From Acidobacteriaceae bacterium (GTDB taxonomy: Bacteria > Acidobacteriota > Terriglobia > Terriglobales > Acidobacteriaceae): 64,000 bases of DNA. The stretch is from positions 61,766 to 125,765 of the forward strand of contig PLGG01000035.1 of NCBI GenBank assembly GCA_003138515.1, given 5' to 3'. The first letter of the stretch is position 1. Every line of letters starts with the position of its first letter. The notes below the pieces were generated by a model. That model had not been told where the DNA came from. It saw only the letters and a list, made by a program, of their open reading frames with translations, and ran no database searches. The position numbers and the translations under genes are program-made. Positions 8,833 to 17,398 of this stretch are shown here, piece by piece.

Positions 8833-9257
8833 TGCTCAATCTTCGGCTCGTCGTCGACACAAATGTCGTGGTTTCTGCCGCGCTTAGGCCGCTAGGGCTA
8901 CAGCGCGTGGCGCTGATCTTAGCGGTTACAAAACCGGCGCGACTTTATGTTTCGGATCCAATCCTTGACGAGTATTCGGAGGTGCTGGCACGCAGCATGC
9001 TGCACATTCGGAAAGGAACTCGCGCGCAGATTCTTCAGATGATCCGCAATCGCAGCTTCCTTGTTTCGCCGCAGCGCAATCTCGAAGTAACCTACGATCC
9101 CGACGACAATTTATTCCTTGAATGCGCAGAAGCGGCTCGTGCGGACTACCTGATTACGGATAATCTGAGACATTTTCCACGATTCTGGCGGAGCACCAAG
9201 GTCATTAGCTCTCGCGAATTCATCGAAATCGCAGCTCCTCATCTCCTGCCGCAATAA
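8829..9257 (+). CDS. PIN-domain toxin
   Basis: 142 residues from GTG at 8829 (ATG at 8832 is equally possible). The PIN ribonuclease fold is shown by LVVDTNVVVSAAL (first catalytic Asp), LDEYSEVLAR (Glu) and DPDDNLFLECAEAARADYLITDNLRHF (the C-terminal acidic cluster). It belongs to the group of putative PIN toxins (COG1569-like) that cleave RNA in an Mg-dependent way. Translation is coupled to the Phd/YefM antitoxin by overlap. The RNA target cannot be read from sequence. Confidence 0.88.
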   Translation: MMLNLRLVVDTNVVVSAALRPLGLQRVALILAVTKPARLYVSDPILDEYSEVLARSMLHIRKGTRAQILQMIRNRSFLVSPQRNLEVTYDPDDNLFLECAEAARADYLITDNLRHFPRFWRSTKVISSREFIEIAAPHLLPQ

Positions 9258-9319
9258 GGTGCGGCCGTAACGCACCTCCGGGAACTCGCCGCGCCCCGTC
9301 AACGTACAATAATGGAGGA

Positions 9320-10144
9320 ATGAGAGGCCTTCGCCGCGCGCGTTTCGCCATGTTTCCGCCGTTGCTGGCGGTTCTTTTCGCATTCCTCCCCGCTGCCTCC
9401 CGCGCCGAATCGGTCGCAAGCCTGCCCCAACCCACCGACTATGTCAGCGATTTTGCGCACGTGCTGTCGCCTGACGCGATCACGCGGCTGGACTCGATCT
9501 GCGCGCAGCTCGACCACTCTCAAGCCAACGCGCAGATCGCCGTCGTCACCGTGCACGACCTCAACGGCGACGACGCAGCTGACTACGCAAACCAGCTTGA
9601 AGACCACTGGAAGATGGGCAACAAGGGCGACAACAAGTACGCCATGGTGCTGCTGGCTGTCGCCGACCACAAGTACCGCATCGAAGTTGGCTACGGTCTC
9701 GAAGGGATCCTGCCCGATGGCAAGACCGGCGACATTGGCCGCGACATGGTTCCCGACCTGAAGGCCTCGGATTACGACGGCGCGGTAACGCTCGCCGTGG
9801 GCGAGGTCGCCAAGGTGATCGCAGACGACGCCAAAATCACGCTCAATCAAGACCAGCCGGCGGCCCCTCCGAGCCAGCCAGCGGACCAGGGCTCGTCCGC
9901 CGGCAAGCTGGTTCTGCTTATCCTTGTGTTAATCCTCTTTGGCGGAGGTTCGTTGTTTCGCATTCTTTTCGGCACCAGCCTTTTCTTTGGCGGCTGGGGG
10001 CGGGGCGGTTGGCGTGGAGGCTCTGGGATGGGCGGCGGATTTGGCGGCGGAGGTTTCGGCGGCGGTGGCGGCGGTGGAGGTTTTGGTGGATTTGGCGGTG
10101 GCGGCGGCGGATTTGGTGGCGGCGGCGCCGGAGGAAGTTGGTAG
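9320..10144 (+). CDS. TPM-domain (YgcG-like) membrane protein with glycine-rich tail
   Basis: 274 residues. A signal sequence (about 1-29), an extracytoplasmic TPM domain (about 37-170: DYVSDFAHVLSPDAITRLD, AQIAVVTVHDLNG, YRIEVGYGLEGILPDGKTG), one transmembrane helix near 195-215 (KLVLLILVLILFGGGSLF) and a tail of about 50 residues made almost only of Gly with Phe/Trp. TPM proteins take part in envelope maintenance or photosystem repair in different groups. It is followed 57 bp later by lemA, a common pairing, so the two probably form an envelope operon. Confidence 0.88.
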   Translation: MRGLRRARFAMFPPLLAVLFAFLPAASRAESVASLPQPTDYVSDFAHVLSPDAITRLDSICAQLDHSQANAQIAVVTVHDLNGDDAADYANQLEDHWKMGNKGDNKYAMVLLAVADHKYRIEVGYGLEGILPDGKTGDIGRDMVPDLKASDYDGAVTLAVGEVAKVIADDAKITLNQDQPAAPPSQPADQGSSAGKLVLLILVLILFGGGSLFRILFGTSLFFGGWGRGGWRGGSGMGGGFGGGGFGGGGGGGGFGGFGGGGGGFGGGGAGGSW

Positions 10145-10201
10145 GAGCAAGAAAGTTTGCGTGGCTTCTCGCATATAGAAGCCGGAGGAGAATCGAACTG
10201 T

Positions 10202-10780
10202 ATGAGCCGTGGACTTGGAATTACCTTGGCTGTTTTGGGCGTCCTGCTTCTCGTGGTGCTGATGATCGCTGGCAGCTTCGTCAGCGCAAAAAATCAGATG
10301 GTGACCAAGGATCAGACAGTAAAATCGCGATGGTCTGAGGTTGATGTAGAACTGGAGCGTCGCGCTGACCTGATCCCCAACCTGGTGTCAACCGTAAAGG
10401 GCTTCACCAAAGAAGAAAGCAGCGTGTTTGCCGACATCGCGCAGGCGCGGGAAGGACTGATGAACGCCCAAACCCCGGCAGACAAGATCGCCGCGAACAA
10501 TCAGCTCGATGGTTCTCTTGCCAAGGTACTCGTCCTGACCGAGAACTACCCGCAGCTGCGTTCCAGCGATCAATTCATGCGCTTGCAGGATGAGCTTTCG
10601 GGCACCGAGAACCGGATCAGCGTCGCGCGCAAGCGCTACAACGACGCAATACAGGACTACAACACCTTTATTTTGCAATTCCCCAACAGCGTTTGGGCGG
10701 GAATTGCCGGCTTCCACCAAAACAATGCCTACTTCACCGCCAGCCCGGCGTCGCAGGCCGTGCCCAACGTGAGCTTTTAG
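10202..10780 (+). CDS. LemA family membrane protein
   Basis: 192 residues from the ATG at 10202, preceded by GGAGGAG; longer upstream starts are unlikely. One N-terminal transmembrane helix (ITLAVLGVLLLVVLMIAG) and then the alpha-helical LemA domain with the signature VDVELERRADLIPNLVSTVKG, the YPQLRSSDQFMRLQDEL segment and IQDYNTFILQFPNSVWAG. The family is anchored in the inner membrane; its function is not settled. Partner TPM protein lies immediately upstream. Ends before a strong bidirectional hairpin at 10821-10856. Confidence 0.93.
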   Translation: MSRGLGITLAVLGVLLLVVLMIAGSFVSAKNQMVTKDQTVKSRWSEVDVELERRADLIPNLVSTVKGFTKEESSVFADIAQAREGLMNAQTPADKIAANNQLDGSLAKVLVLTENYPQLRSSDQFMRLQDELSGTENRISVARKRYNDAIQDYNTFILQFPNSVWAGIAGFHQNNAYFTASPASQAVPNVSF

Positions 10781-10820
10781 ATTCGCACCGCTGCTCGGGC
10801 GGCCCAGCCGAGGAACAAGC

Positions 10821-10856
10821 AAAAGGCCATTCCGCGTGGGCGGGATGGCCTTCTTG
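10821..10856. terminator. Bidirectional terminator hairpin
   Basis: Inverted repeat AAGGCCAT ... ATGGCCTT extended by TCCGC/GCGGGA, between the convergent lemA and STAS genes, with A-rich sequence on one side and T-rich sequence on the other. It can serve either direction. Confidence 0.75.
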
Positions 10857-10880
10857 TCTCAGAGCTTCGCCCGAATGGGG

Positions 10881-11225
10881 CTACTTGAAGGAAGCGATCG
10901 CGCTGGCCTCGTCATCGTAGATGTCGAAGACGGTATACAACTTGGTCAGTTGCAGCAGGTCGTGGACCTTCTTGGTCAGTTTGAGCAGTTTCAGTTTCGC
11001 GCCCTGATTCCTCGCTGTGGTGTAGGCGCTCACCAGTTCACCCAGACCCGAGCTGTCAATGTAGCTCACTTCACCCACATCCAGCAGGATGTTTCGCTGC
11101 CCTTTGCCGATCAGATCCCGAATGGCGTCGCGCAGTTGCACGCTGCCCTCGCCTAATGTGATCCGCCCGCTGAGTTCCAAAACTGTGACGCCATCCACTT
11201 CCCTGGAAGCTATCGCAAGTGCCAC
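10881..11225 (-). CDS. STAS-domain anti-sigma factor antagonist (RsbV/SpoIIAA-like)
   Basis: 114 residues from a GTG at 11225, chosen for AAGGAGG about 8 nt upstream. A single STAS domain: VTVLELSGRITLGEG, then VSYIDSSGLGELVSAY with the Ser that is phosphorylated by a cognate kinase in this family. In its unphosphorylated state such a protein binds the anti-sigma kinase and frees the sigma factor. The upstream gene on the same strand (11352-11846) encodes an RsbW-like ATPase, the expected partner. The sigma factor is not in the window. Confidence 0.9.
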   Translation of the reverse strand: MALAIASREVDGVTVLELSGRITLGEGSVQLRDAIRDLIGKGQRNILLDVGEVSYIDSSGLGELVSAYTTARNQGAKLKLLKLTKKVHDLLQLTKLYTVFDIYDDEASAIASFK

Positions 11226-11351
11226 GGAAATTTCCTCCTTCTCGCTAATTCGGTTATAGCATCTTTGCCGCCGCCGGCTTGCGGAAAACTCCACGCCCGG
11301 CCCCTTCGCGGGATAAACGATGATTCCTTGCTTCCCGCGCTCGCCACCATG

Positions 11352-11846
11352 CTAAGTGTTTTTGGCCGTTGGCGCCAGATGCTTGATGAGCGTCAACTCG
11401 GTCCCTGGATGCAATTGTCGAAAGTGTACCTCATCCATAAGAGACCGGATGAGGAAGATGCCGCGGCCGGTGCCGCGGAGAAGGTTCTCGGTTGCCAGCG
11501 GATCGGGCACTTTGTCGGGGTTAAATCCGTGGCCCTGGTCGGCAATCACAATCACCAGGTCCTTGCCCGTATTCTCCAGCGAGACGTCGATCTGCCGTGC
11601 GGGATCGTATTCGTTGCCGTGCAGCACGGCATTAATGGCTGCCTCGCGGACAGCCATGCCGATGTGGAAGCGCTGATCCTCGTCCAGACCTGCCTCCGTG
11701 GCCAACTGATCCGCGGCCTCTTCCACCTCGCTGACACTATCCATGGTGGAGCTTAGCCGGAAACTCCGCCGTTCTCTGCTCGGTCCAGTCACCAGGCTGC
11801 TTTCTGCCTCCACTGAAGGCGCTGCAAACGCCATCCCGCGCTTCAT
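11352..11846 (-). CDS. Anti-sigma regulatory factor, HATPase (RsbW-like serine kinase)
   Basis: 164 residues from the ATG at 11846; a TTG at 11888 would add 14 residues. GHKL ATPase motifs are clear: N-box VREAAINAVLHGNEYDPA, G1 box IADQGHGFNPDKVPDP and G2 GTGRGIFLIRSLMDEV. Such kinases hold a sigma factor and phosphorylate a STAS antagonist. The STAS gene follows 126 bp downstream on the same strand, forming a two-protein partner-switching module. The N-terminal ~35 residues are an extension without a recognised motif. Confidence 0.88.
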   Translation of the reverse strand: MKRGMAFAAPSVEAESSLVTGPSRERRSFRLSSTMDSVSEVEEAADQLATEAGLDEDQRFHIGMAVREAAINAVLHGNEYDPARQIDVSLENTGKDLVIVIADQGHGFNPDKVPDPLATENLLRGTGRGIFLIRSLMDEVHFRQLHPGTELTLIKHLAPTAKNT

Positions 11847-12000
11847 CAACCTAGCTGGCAGTTTCAAGTCTGGATGCGATTGTGTCAAGCGGACAAGGGA
11901 TTACTTTCGTTGGTCCCGGCGCGGATTCACGACGGCATGCGCCTCGCCCATGGGAGTAAACTTCGGTCCATAGGTCGACCTTCAACCCACGGAGCCGCGC

Positions 12001-13257
12001 ATGAACCAGCGCACCCCAATCCGCGTCAGCCTGACGGCGCTTCTCGGCACGCCGGTGACAGACGCGCACGGTCAGTTGAGGGGCAAGCTCAAGGATATTG
12101 TCGTTACCACGGGACCGGACGGCGGCAGGGTGGCAGGGATTGCTCTCAAGACCCGCTCTGGCCTTTCGATTGTGCCTTCGCAGGAAATTATGGAAACTCC
12201 TGCCGGCACGCTCGAATTGCGCTCGGCTGAGGCGCTCGCTCCCCTCAAGGACGAAGGCAGCTATCTCTTTTTGCAGCGGGACCTCATCGACCGCCAGATT
12301 ATCGACATCAACGGCCGAAAAGTGGTCCGCGTCAACGATGTCGATCTGGAATGGACCGATCAGGGGGCTGTCCACCATCTGCGCGTGGCTGAAGTCGAAG
12401 TCGGACTGCGGGGAGCGTTTCGCAGGGTTTTCAAAGGCGTCTTGCCGCGTACGCGGCTCGAATCCATCTCACGCAGGTTCATCGCGCGCGCCATTCCCTG
12501 GCAATTCGTCGACGTCATTGAGCCCGATCCCGCGCGGCGCGTCAAGCTGCGCATCGAACACGAGCGGCTCGCCGGCATCCATCCCTCCGAGCTGGCCGAC
12601 ATTCTGGAAGATCTGGCGCCCGCCGAGCGGGAGGCCGTCTTCACCTCACTCAACCAGGAGGTGGCCGCCGAGACTCTGGAAGAGGTCGAGCCCAAGCTGC
12701 AAAAGGCGCTGCTCGAAAAGCTCGACGAGGAGCGCATCGCGGACATCGTGGAAGAGATGGACCCCGGCGCCGCCGCCGATCTGCTCTCCGAGCTCTCCGA
12801 GGAGCAGTCCGACGCCATCCTCGAGGAGATGGAGCCGGAGGAGCGGCAGGAGGTCGAGGAACTGCTTGAGTTCGACGAGGACTCCGCCGCCGGCTGCATG
12901 ACCACGGAATTCGTCTACCTGGGCGTGGACGCCACCGTTGCGCAGGGCGTGCAGGCGCTGCGCAGCTTCGACGGCGATCCGGAAAGCGTGACCGAAGTTT
13001 TTCTGCTCGATGAGCAGCGTATGCTTCGCGGCGCCATTCCGCTGGCTCGCCTGGTCATGGCTCAGCCCGATTCGCACCTGAACGTCCTGGCCGAGCCTCG
13101 CGTCATCTCTTGCCCGCCAGACATGAAACAAAACGAATTGGCCGAAATGTTCGACAAATACAACCTGCACGCGCTTCCCGTCGTTGACTTGCATGGCCGC
13201 ATGGTTGGCGTGGTGCAAGCCGAGCGCGTCATCAGCTTTCTGCGCGAAAAGCTATAG
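12001..13257 (+). CDS. MgtE_N-CBS protein (cytosolic Mg sensor-like, no membrane domain)
   Basis: 418 residues, with GGAG 6 nt before the ATG. Three parts: an N-terminal PRC-barrel-like region (about 1-165: GTPVTDAHGQLRGKLKDIVV, DINGRKVVRVNDVDLEW), an MgtE intracellular N domain rich in Glu/Asp (about 195-300: HPSELADILEDLAPAEREAV, DIVEEMDPGAAADLLSEL) and a CBS pair (about 300-418: AGCMTTEFVYLGVDATVAQG ... HALPVVDLHGRMVGVVQAER). In MgtE these cytosolic domains bind Mg2+ and gate the channel, but here no transmembrane domain follows. The Nramp-related gene 3 kb downstream is the likely membrane partner. Confidence 0.85.
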   Translation: MNQRTPIRVSLTALLGTPVTDAHGQLRGKLKDIVVTTGPDGGRVAGIALKTRSGLSIVPSQEIMETPAGTLELRSAEALAPLKDEGSYLFLQRDLIDRQIIDINGRKVVRVNDVDLEWTDQGAVHHLRVAEVEVGLRGAFRRVFKGVLPRTRLESISRRFIARAIPWQFVDVIEPDPARRVKLRIEHERLAGIHPSELADILEDLAPAEREAVFTSLNQEVAAETLEEVEPKLQKALLEKLDEERIADIVEEMDPGAAADLLSELSEEQSDAILEEMEPEERQEVEELLEFDEDSAAGCMTTEFVYLGVDATVAQGVQALRSFDGDPESVTEVFLLDEQRMLRGAIPLARLVMAQPDSHLNVLAEPRVISCPPDMKQNELAEMFDKYNLHALPVVDLHGRMVGVVQAERVISFLREKL

Positions 13258-13286
13258 CGATTCCGTATGAAATCGTCACGCGTTTG

Positions 13287-13622
13287 CTAAGGATTCTTGT
13301 CCTCTTCGCTGAGCAATTCGGCGAACCGGTCGAGCTTTCGCTCCCACGCCGTTCGGTGATTGCGCGTCCATTGCTCGAGAGCACGAAACCCCGCGGTCTC
13401 AAGCCGGCAGACGCGCACCCGCCCGAGCTTTTCCGTATGCACCAACCTCGCGTCCTCAAGAATCTGCAGGTGCTGCACCACCGCGGTGAGAGTGATTCCG
13501 AGGGGTTCTGCCAGCCTTGAAACCGACGCGGGCCTCTCGACGAGCCTGTCGAGAATAGCTCGCCGCGTGGGATCGCCCAGCGCGTGAAACAGTCGGTTGA
13601 TGTCGATTGGACGATCGCGCAT
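13287..13622 (-). CDS. ArsR-family transcriptional regulator
   Basis: 111 residues, the usual size. Winged helix-turn-helix: LFHALGDPTRRAILDRLVER, ASVSRLAEPLGITLTAVVQHLQILEDARLV, then wing GRVRVCRLETAGF. No obvious metal-binding Cys pair, so it belongs to the branch that pairs with SRPBCC/AHSA1 proteins rather than metal sensing. It starts 9 bp after the SRPBCC gene in one operon; the palindrome at 14132-14155 upstream of that gene is its likely operator. Confidence 0.93.
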   Translation of the reverse strand: MRDRPIDINRLFHALGDPTRRAILDRLVERPASVSRLAEPLGITLTAVVQHLQILEDARLVHTEKLGRVRVCRLETAGFRALEQWTRNHRTAWERKLDRFAELLSEEDKNP

Positions 13623-13631
13623 CGGTCCCCT

Positions 13632-14108
13632 TTACTGCGCCAGTTCCTTATGCAGCCGATCGATGAGCCCATTCCAGCCCACTTCGATCATCCTCACCCC
13701 GTCCGGCCAGTCGATGTAGGCCCCCTGATGCGTGAGGATCACATCCGTCCCTTTCTCAGCCGGCACAAACTCGAATGTCGCCAGCATCACTACGATGGTC
13801 TTCCCATTCAGAGACATTTTCGTGGTCATCACAATTCGCTTGTCGGCTTCGATGTCCTGATAAACGCTTTCATTCGCAATCACCGCCCCCGCAATCGGAT
13901 GGCCCTCCTTGAAGCGATACTGGAACTGTTCGCTTCCGCCCAAACGAAAATCCATATGGAATTCCTGGATCTCGTGGTCGCCCTCGGCGTACCAGCGGCG
14001 CTTCAGAGCGGGCTGGGCAAAGGCGGAGAACACGCGCGCCGGAAGCTGGGGAAAGTTGCGTTCGATGACGAAGGTATTGTGGATCGTGTTCGACTCAGTT
14101 GCGGTCAT
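13632..14108 (-). CDS. SRPBCC/AHSA1-like (START-fold) protein
   Basis: 158 residues from the ATG at 14108, with AGGAGG about 9 nt upstream. SRPBCC-fold signatures: NTFVIERNFPQLPARVFSAF, LKRRWYAEGDHEIQEFHMDF, RLGGSEQFQYRF, TLLATFEFVPAEKG-like strands and a C-terminal helix GWNGLIDRLHKELAQ. These proteins have a hydrophobic cavity for small ligands and often accompany an ArsR-type repressor. It is the promoter-proximal gene of the pair, the reverse of the common ArsR-first order. Confidence 0.9.
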   Translation of the reverse strand: MTATESNTIHNTFVIERNFPQLPARVFSAFAQPALKRRWYAEGDHEIQEFHMDFRLGGSEQFQYRFKEGHPIAGAVIANESVYQDIEADKRIVMTTKMSLNGKTIVVMLATFEFVPAEKGTDVILTHQGAYIDWPDGVRMIEVGWNGLIDRLHKELAQ

Positions 14109-14131
14109 GTTGTTTTTTCCTCCTGGAGAAG

Positions 14132-14155
14132 ATACTGAAGCAACAACTTCAGTAT
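14132..14155. promoter_or_regulatory. Perfect inverted repeat, probable ArsR operator
   Basis: ATACTGAAG-CAACAA-CTTCAGTAT: two perfect 9-bp arms with a 6-bp spacer, 24-47 bp upstream of the SRPBCC-ArsR operon start. A further half-site, ACTTCAGTAT within the near-palindrome ATACTTCAGTAT, occurs at 14184-14195. Both size and place fit autoregulation by the ArsR protein. Confidence 0.75.
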
Positions 14156-14183
14156 TGTCCAAGTCTGGAAAATTGTCAAGTGG

Positions 14184-14195
14184 ATACTTCAGTAT
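14184..14195. promoter_or_regulatory. Second copy of the operator half-site
   Basis: ATACTTCAGTAT repeats 10 bases (ACTTCAGTAT) of the right arm of the upstream palindrome, about 40 bp away (roughly four helical turns), so cooperative binding of two dimers is possible. Confidence 0.55.
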
Positions 14196-14415
14196 TTTTC
14201 TTGCCTAAGGCTCGCCTGGGTTTCATCGTTCCCAGTCGCTCAGAACACAAGCCGCAATACCTGGGGACGCCAATCGTGTTTGGCAATCCCCGCCGGGCTC
14301 GAATATCGAGATGCGTTTGTCCCAGATTGAGCAATTCTGCTCACTTTGGACGCGTAAATTGCCGAATCTCGATTCAAACTCGCGGATTTTTCTGAATCTA
14401 TGAAACAATTCATAC

Positions 14416-15897
14416 ATGATCCCATTTCCCAAAATCATTCAGGGCGGAATGGGCGTAGGTGTGTCGAATTGGCGCCTGGCCCAGGCCGTCTCAAAACTTG
14501 GCCAGTTAGGCGTCGTGTCGGGCACGGCGCTGGATTCGGTCTTTGTGCGCCGCCTCGCGGACGGCGATCAGGGCGGAAACATGCGCCGTGGACTGGACGC
14601 GTTTCCGTTTCAGGAGATGGCGAAGCGCATCTGGCAGGAGTATTTCGTGCCTGGCGGTACGGCTGCAGGTGCGCCTTATAAGGCGCTTTGCATGCACCAG
14701 AAACACGATTCGCGCAAGCTCATCGAGCTCTGCATCGTGAGCAACTTCGTTGAGGTTTTTCTGGCTAAGGAAGGCCACAGCAATCCTGTCGGGATCAACT
14801 ATCTTGAAAAAGTGCAGATCCCCCATTTGCCTTCAATCTACGGCGCTATGTTGGCGGGCGTAGGCTATGTGCTGATGGGTGCGGGAATCCCGCTCCACAT
14901 TCCCGGAGTGCTGGATGCGTTTGCGGCGAACCATGCCGCGGAGTATCGCTTGGCTATAGCCGGCGCGGCGCATGGTCAGTCTGCGGATTTTGACGAGCCG
15001 ATGCGGCTCGATCCGGCCGACTACGCGGAAGGACCGCTGCCGGCACTCGACCGGCCAAGGTTTCTGGCCATTGTTTCGTCGAACACCCTGGCGGCCACTA
15101 TGCTGCGTCGCTCAAGCGGCCGCGTAGACGGCCTTGTGATTGAAAGCCCGACGGCAGGCGGACACAACGCGCCGCCACGGGGTAAGCTGCAGCTCAACGC
15201 CGCAGGAGAGCCGCTCTATGGCGAGCGCGACCGGGTGAACATCGAGGAGTTGCGGGCGCTGGGCGTTCCCTTCTGGCTGGCCGGCGGGTATGGCAGCGCA
15301 ACCAAGCTGCGCGAGGCGCTGGAGCAGGGCGCGGCGGGAGTGCAGGTGGGAACCGCATTTGCGTTCAGCCGGGAATCGGGCATGAGGGCAGACCTGAAGA
15401 CGCGGCTGATCGAGCAGGCGATTGCCGGCGCCGGCGAAGTGTTTACCGATCCGCTGGCCTCGCCCACGGGATTTCCGTTCAAGGTTGCGCGGCTAGAGGG
15501 CACCTCTTCGGAGCCCAATGTCTACTATGGGCGAAACCGGATTTGCGATCTTGGTTATCTCCGCGAGCCATACGCGGCGGGCGATGACCAGATTGGCTAT
15601 CGTTGCTCGGCGGAGCCAGTTGAAAACTACGTCGCCAAAGGCGGCAAGATCGAGGACACCGTTGGGCGCAAGTGCCTCTGCAATACTCTGATGGCGAATA
15701 TAGGGCACCAGCAGACGCGCAAGAATGGCTCGGTTGAGCCGGCTCTGATAACCGTAGGCGACGACCTGAATACGATTGCGCAGTTCGTTGCGCCGGGACG
15801 CGCGAGCTACTCCGCGGCGAACGTAGTGGAGTCCCTGCTCGGCAACGGCGTGTCGCCGATGCAGCAAACAGAGCGCGTGCTCGCGGCCTCGGCTTAA
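14416..15897 (+). CDS. Nitronate monooxygenase / 2-nitropropane dioxygenase-like flavoprotein
   Basis: 493 residues, longer than the ~330-residue core enzymes. TIM-barrel FMN-binding features: KIIQGGMGVGVSNWRLAQAV at the N-terminus, GVGYVLMGAGIP, DGLVIESPTAGGHNAPPRG (the His-bearing loop of the family), PFWLAGGYGS and GAAGVQVGTAFAFS. The C-terminal ~120 residues include several Cys (ICDLGYL, YRCSAEP, KCLCNTL) and are typical of a large subgroup of unknown substrate. Called by fold; nitronate oxidation is not proven. Followed by a strong terminator. Confidence 0.8.
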   Translation: MIPFPKIIQGGMGVGVSNWRLAQAVSKLGQLGVVSGTALDSVFVRRLADGDQGGNMRRGLDAFPFQEMAKRIWQEYFVPGGTAAGAPYKALCMHQKHDSRKLIELCIVSNFVEVFLAKEGHSNPVGINYLEKVQIPHLPSIYGAMLAGVGYVLMGAGIPLHIPGVLDAFAANHAAEYRLAIAGAAHGQSADFDEPMRLDPADYAEGPLPALDRPRFLAIVSSNTLAATMLRRSSGRVDGLVIESPTAGGHNAPPRGKLQLNAAGEPLYGERDRVNIEELRALGVPFWLAGGYGSATKLREALEQGAAGVQVGTAFAFSRESGMRADLKTRLIEQAIAGAGEVFTDPLASPTGFPFKVARLEGTSSEPNVYYGRNRICDLGYLREPYAAGDDQIGYRCSAEPVENYVAKGGKIEDTVGRKCLCNTLMANIGHQQTRKNGSVEPALITVGDDLNTIAQFVAPGRASYSAANVVESLLGNGVSPMQQTERVLAASA

Positions 15898-15936
15898 AGC
15901 GGGCCAAAAAAAGCGCAGAATTTCTGAGCGAGTGAG

Positions 15937-15972
15937 GGGTGGATTCTTCTTTGTGAAGAGTCCACCCTTTTT
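15937..15972 (+). terminator. Rho-independent terminator
   Basis: GGGTGGATTCTTC, five-base loop, GAAGAGTCCACCC (one mismatch in 13 bp) followed by TTTTT, 40 bp after the stop of the nitronate monooxygenase-like gene. Confidence 0.88.
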
Positions 15973-16103
15973 GCATGGGACAGCCGGCGAGAAACTTCCG
16001 CCTCCGGCTTCGCGCGTTCGGGTCCCGCCTGTTATGGTCAGTGAGGAATCTTTTTCCGCCAACCTAAAACCGCAATGAATCCACCCTAGGAACTCGCGTC
16101 ACC

Positions 16104-17354
16104 ATGTGGAAGCGCTGGCGAATCCGGATCCTTCTCTTTCTGGCCGTTCTCGGTCCCGGATTCATTACTGCTAATGTCGATAACGACTCCGGCGGCATCC
16201 TCACCTACTCTCAGGCCGGCGCGCAATACGGCTACACCCTTCTGTGGACCATGATTCCCATCACCATCGCGCTCATCGTGGTGCAGGAGATGTGTGCCCG
16301 CATGGGCGTGGTCACCGGCAAGGGTCTCAGCGATCTTATCCGCGAGGAGTTCGGCCTGCGCCTCACCTTTGTCCTTATGGTGCTGCTGGTCGTAGTCAAT
16401 TACACCAACGTGGTCACCGAGTTCATCGGTATCGCCGGCTCGCTGCATTTGTTTCACGTGTCCAAGCTGATCTCCGTGCCCATCTGCGCCGCACTCGTGT
16501 GGGCGCTGGTCATCCGCGGCGACTATAAGAGCACGGAAAAGATTTTCCTCGTCGCGTCGGCTGTCTACATCACGTATATCTTTGCCGGCGTATTGTCGCA
16601 GCCCAGTTGGCACGATGCGCTGTGGGCTACTGTCAAGCTCCCCGCCAAATCGGTGTGGGGAGACAAAGCCTACATGTACATGGCCATCGGCGTTGTCGGC
16701 ACCACCATCGCGCCCTGGATGCAGTTCTACCTTCAGTCGTCGATCGTGGAGAAGGGAATCCGCGTCAAGGACTACGCCGCCTCGCGCCTCGATGTGATCG
16801 TTGGCAGTATCTTCACCGATCTCATCGCCTGGTTCATCGTGGTGGCCTGCGCGGCCACGCTCTTTGTGCACGGCATGGGGGCCATTCAGGTGGCCGCCGA
16901 CGCGGCCGAGGCCATGCGCCCGCTGGCCGGCGACTACGCTTTCATCCTCTTTGCCTTCGGGCTTTTCAATGCCTCGCTATTCGCCGCGTCCATTCTGCCG
17001 CTGTCTACGGCTTACACCGTCTGCGAGGGGCTGGGCGTCGAATCGGGCGTCGACAAAAGCTTCCGCGAAGCGCCATTCTTCTACTGGCTCTATACGCTGC
17101 TCATTGCCGGCGGCGCCATCACCGTCCTGCTGCTGCCGGATGCTCAGCTCATCAACGTCGCCATCTTGTCGCAAGTGCTCAACGGTGTCCTGCTCCCGGT
17201 TGTCATCATTCTCATGCTGATGCTCATCAATCGCGCTGACCTGATGGGCGAGCACAAAAACTCGCGCCTCTGGAACGTGATCGCATGGGCCACCAGCATT
17301 ATCGTGATCGGGATGACGCTGGTGATGCTCTGGGGGATGATGCCGGGCCACTGA
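16104..17354 (+). CDS. Nramp-related divalent cation transporter, probable Mg2+ type (NRMT-like)
   Basis: 416 residues with about eleven transmembrane helices and the LeuT-type Nramp fold. Compared with Mn/Fe Nramps, the TM1 motif DPGN reads DSGG (in NVDNDSGGILTYSQAGAQYG) and the TM6 motif ATVMPH reads TTIAPW, so the metal-coordinating Asn and Met are Gly and Ala. Loss of the Met that favours soft transition metals is the mark of Nramp-related magnesium transporters. The MgtE_N-CBS protein encoded at 12001-13257 may be its cytosolic regulator. Substrate is inferred from these residues, not shown. Confidence 0.82.
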   Translation: MWKRWRIRILLFLAVLGPGFITANVDNDSGGILTYSQAGAQYGYTLLWTMIPITIALIVVQEMCARMGVVTGKGLSDLIREEFGLRLTFVLMVLLVVVNYTNVVTEFIGIAGSLHLFHVSKLISVPICAALVWALVIRGDYKSTEKIFLVASAVYITYIFAGVLSQPSWHDALWATVKLPAKSVWGDKAYMYMAIGVVGTTIAPWMQFYLQSSIVEKGIRVKDYAASRLDVIVGSIFTDLIAWFIVVACAATLFVHGMGAIQVAADAAEAMRPLAGDYAFILFAFGLFNASLFAASILPLSTAYTVCEGLGVESGVDKSFREAPFFYWLYTLLIAGGAITVLLLPDAQLINVAILSQVLNGVLLPVVIILMLMLINRADLMGEHKNSRLWNVIAWATSIIVIGMTLVMLWGMMPGH

Positions 17355-17361
17355 TGACAGC

Positions 17362-17398
17362 AAGTTCAGGAGCCGGGAGCTGAAAGCTGCTTCATAGC
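17362..17398. repeat. Degenerate short repeat at convergent gene ends
   Basis: AGTTCAGGAGCCGGGAGCTGAAAGCTGC: imperfect units around (G)AGCTGAA / GAGCCGG, at the 3' ends of the convergent transporter and Nudix genes. One of many locus-specific 7-8 bp repeat tracts in the window. Confidence 0.4.
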
